This document shows, piece after piece, positions 1-10,479 of a stretch of 64,000 nt of DNA. Each line of letters starts with the position of its first letter. Position 1 is the first letter of the stretch. The stretch is from contig JASVEC010000053.1 of NCBI GenBank assembly GCA_030770535.1, positions 62,001 to 126,000 on the forward strand, written 5' to 3'. Below the pieces are notes generated by a model that was not told where the DNA came from, did not search any database, and worked only from the letters and a program-made list of their open reading frames with translations. This stretch comes from Batkoa obscura (taxonomy: Eukaryota; Entomophthoromycota; Entomophthoromycetes; Entomophthorales; Batkoaceae). A program made the position numbers and the translations under genes.

Positions 1-198
1 CAAGAAAAAAATATTTTGAGTAGGAAGAATACTAAGAAAGGAAGAATAAATGAAAATCGGGCTCACCGTATAGACTCTTCATCCATAGAGATTAGAGAGA
101 ATAGTTTTGATGAAGAAGCAAACAGTAAAGATTCAAATTCGGTGTTCCACTTTTGGCTCCAAGCGTTAATTTTGGGTAGTAGGGGTAATGAGGAGTAA
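1..198 (+). CDS. 3' end of an unidentified gene (cut by window edge)
   Basis: The reading frame is open from base 1 to a TAA at 196-198 (65 codons) with no upstream stop, so this is most simply the last exon of a gene that starts outside the window. The peptide is charged and Ser/Asn-rich (it contains RIDSSSIEIRENSFDEE) and ends in a short hydrophobic stretch near WLQALILG. No domain is recognisable. A chance open frame is possible, though base composition is less AT-rich than in the DNA that follows. Confidence 0.4.
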   Translation, partial: QEKNILSRKNTKKGRINENRAHRIDSSSIEIRENSFDEEANSKDSNSVFHFWLQALILGSRGNEE

Positions 199-697
199 TT
201 TTTTATTTTTGAACTTTAAATACTTATATTTTTGTTTTTTTGGTAAATCTGCTTTTTATGTTTAGCTAAATTTAGTTTTCATTTTTTGATAAATTTTAGC
301 CTTTACTACTTTTATGGAACCCTATGTGTATTTCGGTTTGTTGAAAAGTACTTTGTTATTGTAATTTTATAGTCGGATTAATAGATTCTATTGTTCAAAT
401 TATTATATTATAATATGAAAAATATGAATATTTCAATATCATAGTATTTTTTGAAATAAAGTAACATCTTTGAGTTATGTATTATTTTATTTAAATCGTG
501 ATTAGTTTTTGCATATTTATTAATTATAATAACTTTATATTTCTTAATTTATCATAACAATTAACAATAAAGGGAGTAGCTTATACTATTATTTTTTATT
601 AAAACATTCATAAACATAAAATTGAGTATAGTATCTTATGTCATAATTAAAGTTTACAATAAAATAAACATTTATTAATTAAGTATTATATTCTAAT
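199..697. other. AT-rich intergenic stretch
   Basis: Lies between the end of the partial plus-strand gene and the stop of the convergent glycerophosphodiesterase gene, so it should hold both 3' ends. I see only T-rich and A-rich runs and no gene, RNA or copy of the local repeat family. Confidence 0.5.
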
Positions 698-1936
698 CTA
701 ATGACGAGTAACATTGAGGCGGAGTTCAGTGCTATATTCGGTACGCATTTGAATAGCTTCGTTAGCATTTTCAACAAATAAACCATCAACTCCTAAATCA
801 AAGTAGAAGCGATATTCATCTCTAGCATTCTCGGGCTCACATTTAACAGAACAACCACGATAAGAAGTTTCTCTAGAGTCATAGAAAGTATATAAGACAA
901 CTCTAAGACCACGTTTATGACATTCCGAAATAATTTGTTTACCAGGAACAATACCACCAAGTTTCTCAACTTTAACTTGATCATAAGTCACATTACGTCC
1001 TTTAAGTTCATTTTCTACACCAACGTAAATGAACTCTTTCCATGGACTAAACCAAGTAGCATGTTGACTAATTTCATCTAGTTTTTTGTAAGTGTAAAGC
1101 TCAACATCATCATCAACTAACATAACAAGATCAACTAATTTTTTATCTACTTTGGTGTTTAAATATTTGATAGTTTCAAAATCGAAACTTTGGATGGCTA
1201 CTTTACCACATTTTACTGGCTTTTGTTCCTTTTCAGCGCATTTTCCTGGGACTTTAGGGGCTTTGGTCTCTATCTTAGCAATACAGTTAGATGGATCAGA
1301 AGCTTTAAGAGGGTATCCGTTTTGCTTAAGGATATCAAGGGCTTTGTTCTCAAAGTAGTGGGGGATGTTTGGGTATAAATTAGCATGATAGTTTGAATGC
1401 TTAAGCTCTGGAACGATATTGATAGGGTAACCAAGCTTGTAAGCTAATAAATTGGCATTGTCAATAAACTCTTGGAAAGTGGGGATTCTAAAGAGTTGGT
1501 TATAGAATTGAGGGCGTACTCCAGTTTTCTTTTGAACTACACGGAGTTTTCTTAATTCTGCTAAAGTAAAGTCAGAGATGAAAAACTCATTGCTGATGGT
1601 AGTATTATGCCCATCTAACATACCAGTATAATTACGACGAAGGTGAGCGAATTCTGGATGTTGCTCAACATCAGTACCGTCTCTGATGTAAAGATCGTGA
1701 TAGCAAACTGGAACGCCATCTTTAGTGAGTACAAGATCAGGCTCGATGTAGTCATCCCCGTTGATAGCTGCAAGCCAGTAACTGCCGACGGTATGCTCAG
1801 GTTGCTGAGCTTTTATTCCACGATGCCCAAAGAATTTTACTGGAGTAGTGTCATAAGTTGGCCATTTGACGTTTGGTTGGTCAACAATAAAAGAAGATAC
1901 TAAAGATGCAGCAAGTAGAGCAATGAGTTTATTCAT
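698..1936 (-). CDS. secreted glycerophosphodiester phosphodiesterase (GDPD family)
   Basis: Single-exon 412-residue protein. It begins with a hydrophobic signal-peptide-like segment (residues 1-18), then a GDPD catalytic domain: FGHRG at 36-40, PEHT at 46-49, the metal-binding pair E65/D67 in YIEPDLVLTKDG, and the catalytic histidine in YHD at 79-81. The C-terminal GVDGLFVENANEA resembles the last strand of the TIM barrel. The family hydrolyses glycerophosphodiesters (deacylated phospholipids) to glycerol-3-phosphate and an alcohol. With a leader and no transmembrane segment this enzyme is probably secreted or in the wall space, where it could scavenge phosphate or lipid head groups; that role is inference. 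A TATATAA-like box lies about 65-75 bp upstream of the ATG. Phospholipase-D-like toxin relatives share this fold, but the HRG/PEHT/ExD/HD pattern favours ordinary GDPD. Confidence 0.88.
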   Translation of the reverse strand: MNKLIALLAASLVSSFIVDQPNVKWPTYDTTPVKFFGHRGIKAQQPEHTVGSYWLAAINGDDYIEPDLVLTKDGVPVCYHDLYIRDGTDVEQHPEFAHLRRNYTGMLDGHNTTISNEFFISDFTLAELRKLRVVQKKTGVRPQFYNQLFRIPTFQEFIDNANLLAYKLGYPINIVPELKHSNYHANLYPNIPHYFENKALDILKQNGYPLKASDPSNCIAKIETKAPKVPGKCAEKEQKPVKCGKVAIQSFDFETIKYLNTKVDKKLVDLVMLVDDDVELYTYKKLDEISQHATWFSPWKEFIYVGVENELKGRNVTYDQVKVEKLGGIVPGKQIISECHKRGLRVVLYTFYDSRETSYRGCSVKCEPENARDEYRFYFDLGVDGLFVENANEAIQMRTEYSTELRLNVTRH

Positions 1937-3072
1937 GGCTTTAATAAAAATTAACTTGGTAAATTAAAATTAAAGTTAAGTTGGATGTTAATGGCTAATT
2001 ATATAGTATAATTTTGGTGAATTGGGTTTTATTGTGCATCTTTTGCTATTACAAGAATTGTATTGAACTTTTTAGATTGAAGAATTAATTACCAGTACTT
2101 CGAACACCTGTTCAAAATTGTCGATTTTGATTGAATATGAGTTGAATTTTTTATTCTAAAATTGGAATTAATCTCATAAAAATAAGTTAACACAAATTTA
2201 AAGAAACCAAGACCAGAATAGTCAAATTTTAATTTAAAATTGTGATGGTTCATCATTCCAGCCGCTGCAACTCTATTAAGGCCTATATAACTGTTCATTT
2301 AAGAAAAAACTATTTTTAAAATTTTATTAAAAAATTTTGAACTGGGCTCTAAAAAATCTTAATAAATAGTCAATAAATTTCAAAAAGTATCGCAAGTTAA
2401 ATCATGGTGGAGCTATAGTAAATCTACAGTAGATATTATTGCTTTTCCTATACGTTTGAAAATTTAAGTGATTTATTTGTAATCGTATTTAAACCTTGAA
2501 TAATTTTCAGATGATTTAAATAACTTTCATGTTTTTTTTACTAATATGCTATTCTTGTCCTTTAATGTACATCCTAAACCTATTTTTTAATATACTGTAG
2601 TACACATTATTTATTTGATAGAAAGCAGCAACATTATAGTCAACATTTTTTAACAATAGTAAAATTTTACTAGTTACATTACCATTTTTAAAGGCATGTC
2701 ATTTTATGTAGCATTTTAAGTGAGACAAGGGCAGTTCACAGTTTGTAGTTCACAACATTTATTATTTGTATGAAAATTTCTCAGAAAATATTATACTTTA
2801 AGCCATTTAATGTAGTGACGGATAAAAAGCAGTCCATGATGCTAATTTTATAGTACCTTTTCATTTCGTAATTTATCTAAGTATATAAAAATACTAAAAA
2901 GTTGATAATATAGGCTCACCTTTATCCATCATCATAGTGATTTTACCAAAATAAAATATGAGAGCTTGAAGAAGTCGATGATTCACGATTGTTTTATCAG
3001 TAGAAGTTACATTTAGGTAAGATTAGAATGTAAGAGATGGAAGTTAAAAGTAAATTCAAGATCAAAATAAGA

Positions 3073-3179
3073 ATATGGGGATGTATTTTTGTATTTAAGA
3101 ATTTTACTAACAAATTTTCCGCTTGAATAGCGCTCAAAAAATGGAAAAAATAATGAAGCCAGAAAAAACACTCCCATAT
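3073..3179 (+). repeat. MITE copy 1
   Basis: Full-length member of the window's miniature inverted-repeat family: begins TATGGGGATGTATTTTT, ends CACTCCCATAT, with the inner TTTTCC...GGAAAA inverted pair around an AATAGCGCT core. TA on both sides fits a TA target duplication. Confidence 0.85.
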
Positions 3180-3509
3180 AGTGGGCTGAAAGGCAAACTA
3201 TGAAATTAGAAGGTATAAATTTTATTAATATTAGTTTCTAGCAATTCTTTGGCTTTTGAGTTTAAAAAATTAAAGATTAAAAGTAACAGTGATACTTTAC
3301 TATCATGAAATGTTAGAGCATTTTGACTTTTAAACTTTTGTAATAAATTTAATTTAAATAGCTTTTGTGATACAATAAACTTTGTTTTAAGCTCTTTATT
3401 AAATCATATTGACCAAATTCTGGTAAAAAACTAGAAATTAAACTCCTGAATGAAGAGTACTTGTAGTAGCACAGGGATCCCAAAAAACTGAACCTAAATC
3501 TTTTATGTT

Positions 3510-3670
3510 AAATTGGTGCCAGTGGGCTAAAGGAAATTAACTTTTTCATGAGGTGAAGGGTGCTTGCCCCTTCTGCCTTCTCTTCTAATCCCGTTCCCCT
3601 TGTCCGCTCCGATAAGAGCCTTTCATACACGATTTTCTTTTATTGATTCTCATTTCCTCCCTCTGAACTG
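3510..3670. other. pyrimidine-rich, GC-richer island of unknown nature
   Basis: In DNA that is otherwise nearly all A and T, this stretch carries a long C/T-rich run and a small hairpin (GAAGGG, seven-base loop, CCCTTC) near 3556-3574. I find no coding frame or known RNA motif. It may be an RNA gene, a regulatory tract or an old insertion. Confidence 0.3.
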
Positions 3671-4566
3671 GGTTTTGTTATCCTAAATAATTAAATCTTT
3701 TGTTGAATAAAAAGTGTAATCTATGTACAATGTTATACAAAACTAAGAAAATTCAAAGCACATAGCTTATGTTTCTTTGTTTGCAGTGTAATAAAATTTT
3801 GAAAATTATTTATTTGATATACCTAGAACGTATATTAAATTTTAATCCTTAATGTTTCTATTAACATAATTTAAATAAATTCAAATATAGTTTAATGAGC
3901 AACTTAACACTTCGAAGTTATTGTATTATTAAATAATGAGTTTGTCTTAAACAATTATTACATGAAATTCAATTTTTCTATAATTTTATAAAATACAATT
4001 ATAAATAAAGTAAACTTTTATTGTTATATAAGTTATTAATGTAAATAAACAAAATTAATCTAAAAGCATTTTCATAATTTGCTATGGTGTTTCAATTCAT
4101 GATCCCAATTGCTTCAAAATATGTAATATAAATATATTAGTAATCACAATAAATTTTCAAAAGCAAAAATAAAAAACTATAATTAATCCTAAAATAGGTT
4201 ATTTGGGTAACAGAATATACAGAATTCAAACTTACTATATGTGGCTTCATAGAAAAAATATAAATATTTCCATAGCTCCATTACAAGTATATAAAGATGT
4301 TCTATTTATTATTGTCAAAGTCTACAGTATTGCCCCATATTTCTGATATGTCTTTAATAAATTATGAGATTGGGTTTTTTAAATTAACTAAATTTTTGAT
4401 CGCATTTACTGTATTATTTAAGAGTGAGTGAAGGTAATTAAACGGTGTAAAGCTAGATTAGTAATTGACTTAAAATAATATGCTCAAAGGATAACATAAT
4501 ATTGCATTTGATGATATCACTTTTGAAGGTCATTAGAATAAAAATAAAATGCCAAAAAATTAAAAG

Positions 4567-4574
4567 TATATAAA
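4567..4574 (+). promoter_or_regulatory. TATA box of first O-methyltransferase gene
   Basis: TATATAAA, ending 32 bp before the ATG at 4606. The tandem paralogue has the same box (6753-6760) at nearly the same distance, so the pair probably keeps one promoter design with a very short 5' leader. Confidence 0.6.
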
Positions 4575-4605
4575 CTAGCAAATAGTCATAGTATCTTTAC
4601 AAAAA

Positions 4606-5410
4606 ATGGATATTAACTATAAACGTAATTATTGCTAAATTTTTCAAAATCCAAACCTAATCAGTTTATTTAGAAGTTCAAAATGTATTAAAACATATCT
4701 TCAGTCATGCAACTGAAGGTAATCCAGAGTCAGTTATTAAGGCTTTTGAATCTTATTTCTACCAAACGGAGCATATCATGATCGTTGGCGAAAAAAAGGG
4801 TAGTATTTTAAAAGAGCATATTCAAGCTAAACAGCCAAAGGTAATAACTAAGTTTGAGTTATACTGATTTAACAATAAATGATTATAGGCCATCTTAGAA
4901 CTAGGTGGCTATATTGGTTACAGTGCTATCTTTATGGCTCAATTAATAAAGGATATCCCAGGCGCTCATTTTTACTCTGTAGAATTTGACCCTATCCTTG
5001 TATGTGTGATGGAAAAAGTAAACTACTATTTAATTTTATTTATAGGTGTTGATCTCTTATAGGTACTCAAATTTGCTGGATTACAAGATAAAGTCACTGT
5101 ACTTAGTGGAAACTTAAAAGCAGTATTATCCGAACTTAAAGAGGTACATAAAGTTGAAAAAGTAGACCTATTTTTCTTGGATCATATCAAAACTGAGTAT
5201 CTCAATGACTTTAAATTAGCCAACGAAGCTAAATTATTTCATTCAAATTCAATTATTATTGCTGATAATGTTATATGGCCAGGTGCTCCAGATTATGTTG
5301 AATATGTTAGTAACCATCAAGATTTTGAGTCAAAAACCTATGAGTTCTTACTTGAGGCTAAAGGTCATGTTCATACTGATGGTATAATGGTTACTAAAGT
5401 CAAGGTTTAA
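4606..5410 (+). CDS. catechol-O-methyltransferase-like enzyme, copy 1 (4 exons)
   Basis: Exons as read: 4606-4624, 4674-4840, 4889-5017 and 5063-5410, giving about 220 residues. The first exon is only 19 bases and is supported by the same structure in the next gene. The protein follows the class I SAM-dependent COMT pattern: VGEKKGSIL before the fold, then ILELGGYIGYSAIFMA (SAM-binding motif I), VEFDP, and LFFLDHIK followed by IIADNVIWPGAPDY. These match the metal-binding Asp and Asp-Asn of mammalian COMT (DHWK...LLADNVICPGAP). It would move a methyl group from SAM to a catechol-like hydroxyl; the substrate is unknown. No signal peptide, so cytosolic. It is a tandem duplicate of the gene at 6797-7613. 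Confidence 0.82.
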
Positions 5411-6796
5411 TAAAAAAAGGTTGTGTTATATTATAGCTTAGTACTTATTGTATTTGAGTTTTTATTTAAATAACTGCTTCTGAAAACAGTTAAGTTATAT
5501 ACTACACCTTTTATGTAAAGTTGTAATAATGACAACTAATTGAAAATAGGGAAGATTTTTATAACAAAACTTCAAAAGTAAAATTCAAAGTAAATCAATT
5601 GTTTCACACTCTATTAGACTGAAATTTGTTAAAAAAAACTACAATTACTTTTACTTTGACAGTATTTGTTATTATATATATGGTTAAAACGAGCTTAGAG
5701 GCTGCCTATAAGACTAGTACAATCCTTCAAATCACTAATTTCTATAAGCTTTTTGATCCTGACAGAAAGAGTGTGCCTACTTTTTAATTCAACTAAAATT
5801 TATAAATGTGTATATGGATTAATTTAAACCCAAGGTACAACTTTTTCCCAGTCTCAGTTTATCATGAAAATAGTAAATTAAGCATAAATAGTATGAGAGA
5901 AATACTCATGCCTTCTTTATTAAAAAAACTATTTTAATTATTATCTATGTTAATTCCAAGTCAAAATTTGAAAAGGTAGCAGGGTAGATGTGATTTAGTG
6001 ACCCAGGTCATTTGATGTCTAATACCAGTTTTCAACAATGACTTGATTCACAAAAGCCTAGTCATGAACTTTATTTTTTGATCTTTTAAATGAAACCCAG
6101 TTTGGGAAAATTTCGGTCATCCCTTGTTTTTTGGGCAAAGATTAATTCTTACACACTAGAATAAAAATAGTAATACTAGCCTGTATTTTTAAATAATAAA
6201 AGCTTAGAATTAGAAGGAGTATCCGTAATGGGTTATATATTACCAGAGCTAAAACAGTGGATTTGATCTATAAGGCTTAAATATGCTAAATTATTAAAGC
6301 AATGTATGTAATTGACTAGGGGTATCTATATAAAATTAATTAAAGTAATAGTATAAGGTACTCTTGGAAATTTTAACATTTAAGTTACTAATTTCAATGA
6401 CTATTAAATACTTTGCTTTATGACTCAATGATTTAACTAAGATGAGCTGGAGATATGCTTTAAAAATAATATTTTAAGTGACAATAAAGCGATTTTATAA
6501 ACTCATTAAAAATATACTTTTTAAAGACAATCCAATGAATACTCATATGCTATTAATTCTAGTGATGTAATTAGAATAAAAAAGTATTTAATACTGATAA
6601 TTCTATAAAAGAAATTTTCGTCATTTAAGACTTCAACTTTAATAAATAAACTTTATCAGATTAGAAAATTCCGAAATACCGATAATGGCATTTCGCATTT
6701 AGTTTTGACATCAAAGTTAAAAATTACTCTCAGCTTAATAGCTCATAAAAAGTATATAAAAGGACGAAAATAAATTACTTCTGAATAAAATAAAAA
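5411..6796. other. spacer between the two O-methyltransferase genes
   Basis: AT-rich DNA with no MITE. A 35-codon open frame starts at 5680 and is too short to call. The promoter of the second copy lies at its right end. Confidence 0.45.
6753..6760 (+). promoter_or_regulatory. TATA box of second O-methyltransferase gene
   Basis: TATATAAA, ending 37 bp before the ATG at 6797, in the context AAAAAGTATATAAAAGG, similar to the box before copy 1. Confidence 0.6.
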
Positions 6797-7613
6797 ATGG
6801 ATATCGATTATAAGAGTAATTATTAATAGCAATAAAATATTATAGTTAATAAATGTGATTCTATAGAAGTAAAAAACGTAATTAATTACATATTTTCCAC
6901 TGCAGTTAAAGGAAATCCAGAGTCCGTGCTTAAAGCTTTTGAAGATTATTTTTATGAACATGAGCCTATTATGATTGTTGGTGATAAAAAAGGGACTATT
7001 TTAAAACAAAATATTGAACAGAGAAAACCCAAAGTAATTATAATAGTTGTATAAAAAATATGAGTTTAATTCACAATTTTAGGTATTAGTTGAGTTAGGA
7101 GGCTATATTGGTTACAGTTCCATTTATATGGGAAATTTAATTAAAAATGATCCCAGTGCCTATTTTTATTCTGTTGAGTATGATTCCATACTTGTATCCG
7201 TAATGGAAAGAGTAAGTATTTATAATATAGCCAGTATGTAACTAATATCATACTATTAGGTAATCAAATTTGCAGGTTTAGAAAACAAAATTACAGTGCT
7301 TAACGGAGATTTAGCAACAGTCTTGCCTAAACTCCAAAAAGACCATAATATTACTACCATTGATTTATTTTTTATTGATCATATTAAGTCAGCTTATGTC
7401 AGTGACTTTAATTTAGCAGACAATTCCAAGCTATTTGCCAATAATTCCGTTATTATTGCAGACAATGTTATCTATCCAGGAGCCCCAGAATACATTAAGC
7501 ATGTTAATAATCACCCAAAGTTTGACTCTGAAATTCATGAATTTTTAATGGAAGGTCATGGACTTTCTATTAAGGATGGTATTATGGTTTCCACTATTAA
7601 ATCTAGTTATTAG
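6797..7613 (+). CDS. catechol-O-methyltransferase-like enzyme, copy 2 (4 exons)
   Basis: Exons as read: 6797-6815, 6867-7033, 7083-7211 and 7260-7613, about 222 residues. The first three exons have exactly the same lengths as in copy 1 (19, 167 and 129 bases) and the introns fall at the same codon positions, so this is a tandem duplication, not convergent structure. Landmarks are VGDKKGTIL, VLVELGGYIGYSSIYMG (SAM-binding motif I), VEYDS, LFFIDHIK and IIADNVIYPGAPEY. The proteins differ at many positions, so the duplication is not recent. Function is SAM-dependent O-methylation of a catechol-like substrate by family membership; the actual substrate cannot be told. Cytosolic by lack of a leader. 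Confidence 0.82.
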
Positions 7614-8699
7614 TTATATTTAATAAACATGTTTTATTCGTATACCATTATCAAATGTGTGATACTACTTTCATGATTAATTTATTTATCAAATAACATT
7701 TTTAATTATTAATATCAAAAAAACATTCAGGCTGTTTTATTTAAAATTTAAGTCGCTTAAAATTGAACAAAGTATTGATAAAAAACATTCGCAACGCTAT
7801 TACAAATAACCTTCTTGGGGTTTAAGGCTAGAACTCCCCCAGCTTTTTGTTTCCTTCATAAGATACTTTAAATTTAATACATTTACCTTTAAATTAAATG
7901 TATTAAATTATACCATAATTAAACAAATTCCCAATAGTTCTTCTGATAAGATTATAGTAAACAAATATTTTAGTTTCCAGTAGGTATTTTGGAATTTAAC
8001 AGTTTAAGTATTGAAATTGAAAAGCCACTTTCAACAAATAAAACTAAAAAAATACTCTTATCATGAATATTATCGTGTTTTAACATTATCTAATGTATGA
8101 TAAATAGGATTAAAATATTATAATAGGAATTAATTAAACAATCAAACATGGAATAAAAAAATCAAAGTTGTTCTAAAAATGTAATTAAGTTCAGCTAATA
8201 AGTTCATAATAAATTGCTATAATCTTAGATCTAAAGTGCTTTTAAAAGCTTGATAATATTTAATTTGACCTATTGAAATAGAATTTACTAAATCTTATAT
8301 ACATTCCTTTAGTATTATTGTTTGATAAGTTATATTAAATACCATCTTTTTTTGAATTAAATTACAAAATCGATAAATGAACACTATTATAATATTTATA
8401 ATATTTACAAATGCAAAATAGAGATAACTGTATATTTTTCCTAAAAATTTATAAACATCTGTAGAAAAACCAGAATTCCAAATAGCCAAAATAATTACCA
8501 ATAAAGTATATTTTTAAAAACAATCAGTGTCACAGAACATATAATAAATTGAAAGCCAAGGAAATAATAAACTAATAAATTAAAATATAAAAATGGAACA
8601 TTATAACATCTCTAAAATAATAAAATAACTATAAAAACAATGTGTAGCTATCAAACTATACTTTAAAAAATTTACTTTATTTTTGATAAATAAGTTATA
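7614..8699. other. AT-rich intergenic region
   Basis: No gene or repeat recognised. It ends with a CTATAAAAAC box about 65 bp before the start of the secreted protein gene. Confidence 0.45.
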
Positions 8700-9443
8700 A
8701 TGAAATTTAATCAATTATTTTACTCTTTGTTCGTTGCTGCCTTTATGAGTGGTGTTCTTTCCTTACCTCTTGAAGAAACCGAGTTAGAAGCTTCTCTCGA
8801 TTCTACTTCAGCTGGGATCAAAATTACCAATGAAGACTCAGTTGAATTACCAAATATCCCAGCAAGTGGCGAAGAAGAGAACAAGGTAGCTGAAGAAGAT
8901 GGTAGATCAAAGGGCGGTAATTTGGGTGGAGCTGGTACTTCAACTAAATTTACATACTATTGGATTACTGACGAAAAAGATTTTACATTGGGAGAAGAGA
9001 AAGCTATCCCAGATTGTAGTACTAAAGGTACGCTTGCCAAAGTATCTAACGAGTATTGGGAAACTGTACATTTAGAAGGTAGTGGTGTTTTAAGGGATGG
9101 GCAATTCATCAATTGTGGAGATCAAGCTTGTGACTGTTTTATCAAATCAGAGCCAATAGGGTCAAAAGGAGATCCTCTTGAAATTTACACTTCTCTTGCT
9201 AACAACGATTATCCTACAGGTACTTTAGTTCATATTAACGAATTTGACGGATTGAAATTACCAAACGGTAAAACACACAATGGTTGTTTCAAAGTTGTTG
9301 ATGTATCTTGGTCTTTCGGTGCTGGTCAAATTGATTTATATGTTAAAGACAAAGCTCATTATAACACCATTCAAGAATCCTTTAAAGGTGACTATGTTAC
9401 TGCTAGCTTCAATGCCAGTTGTAAAGTAGAAAAGTATGAATAA
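8700..9443 (+). CDS. secreted protein with a 3D/double-psi-barrel-like domain
   Basis: Single-exon 247-residue protein. Residues 1-21 form a signal peptide (hydrophobic SLFVAAFMSGVLS then LPLEE). Residues 22-75 are acidic and low in complexity. From about residue 84 a compact domain starts with FTYYWITDEKDF and contains several Cys. The stretch DYPTGTLVHINEF, then THNGCFKVVDV, then GAGQIDLYVKD resembles the Asp-rich '3D'/RlpA-like double-psi beta barrel of lytic transglycosylase and expansin relatives (P-x-GT-x-V, HNG-F-V-D, IDLYV). Such domains bind or cut wall polysaccharides. Here a wall or extracellular role is inference. The domain call rests on motif spacing by eye; no catalytic residue is proven. 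Confidence 0.55.
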   Translation: MKFNQLFYSLFVAAFMSGVLSLPLEETELEASLDSTSAGIKITNEDSVELPNIPASGEEENKVAEEDGRSKGGNLGGAGTSTKFTYYWITDEKDFTLGEEKAIPDCSTKGTLAKVSNEYWETVHLEGSGVLRDGQFINCGDQACDCFIKSEPIGSKGDPLEIYTSLANNDYPTGTLVHINEFDGLKLPNGKTHNGCFKVVDVSWSFGAGQIDLYVKDKAHYNTIQESFKGDYVTASFNASCKVEKYE

Positions 9444-10479
9444 AGATTAATTTTATGATTTAATATATGAACATTTTATTATTTAACTAATTTAACTAAT
9501 TTATTCTAAGCTTGTATGCTGATACTATTTTATCGTAAAAAGTATCATATTAATGCCTTGTATTTTATATTTTGGATACACTATATTCATATTTCAATGT
9601 TAATATAATCACTTTTTTGTTTTAATAATAGTGAACTATCATACTCAAGCATGTATTTGAATAAATGTTTCATTATATAGACTGTAATACGTATTTTCAT
9701 CTAAAGTTATTAATATTTCTAATCAAAACATCTTTTAGATTCTTATTTATCTATTTTCATCTAAAGTTAGTTAATTATTTTTCAAAACATCTTTTAGTAT
9801 TCTTATTTATCTAAGGCTTAGTAACCTGCCTAAGCTTATTTTTTATGTTAAAGTTAGAAAAAATAACTATTTAATATCAGTAAAAATGCGATATTTTACG
9901 ACATTCCTGTAAAAATAGACCTACACTCAAAGTGCTTTTTGTTTGATTTTGGCATCTAATTCCACTACTTACATTGGGCCCAACCTATTAGACATTTGCT
10001 CTTATTTGCCTTTTTATTTATAGGCTTATCGTTATATTGATATATTGTTTGTCATTAGTTTGATATGAATATTGCTCATCTAATTGTGGTATTTTATTAT
10101 AAAATATAATTTTTGAGTCTCTCAATATCAAAAGTTATTTCAAGCATAGGTGGGCCATATATTTCGTATAACATTAGATAGTTGCCCAATTTATATATAT
10201 ATGATTTTATGAGAACATTCATAGATACAAAAAACTTAATACCAGTAAAAAAATTACTGAATAGCTAATTAATTAGTGACTACAGTAGTCAATCAACGTC
10301 AACAACTCCCATAATAATTTGTCCATTTTTTTAAAAAGTTAGCAAATGAATTAATGCAAAAAAAATGTAAAATGCTAGCTGACTTTGATTCAACCAAAAC
10401 TCAAAATTTAGTATTGACCTACTAGCTAGTAATAGAAAATAACAGTAATTGATAGCAACTATTTTATATTAAATTTCAA
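9444..10479. other. AT-rich intergenic region with a 60-bp tandem duplication
   Basis: No gene seen. It contains the two-unit repeat at 9692-9812 and a GGGCCC island near 9975. The following F-box/LRR gene must have its promoter at the right end. Confidence 0.45.
9692..9812. repeat. two-copy tandem repeat, unit about 60 bp
   Basis: Two adjacent units (9692-9751 and 9752-9812) both start TATTTTCATCTAAAGTTA and end AACATCTTTTAG..TTCTTATTTATC. The middles differ, so the duplication is not fresh. Confidence 0.8.

Larger units (their letters stand above)
1937..4605. other. 2.7-kb intergenic region with one MITE and a pyrimidine-rich island
   Basis: No convincing gene. A minus-strand open frame near 2089-2298 has no recognisable content. 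It holds MITE copy 1 (3073-3179) and a less AT-rich, pyrimidine-rich patch (about 3510-3670) listed separately. The TATA box of the next gene is at 4567-4574. Confidence 0.5.

Noticed and set aside
2089-2298. 69-codon minus-strand frame
   Set aside because: No motif, no leader, no splice partner; expected by chance in this composition.
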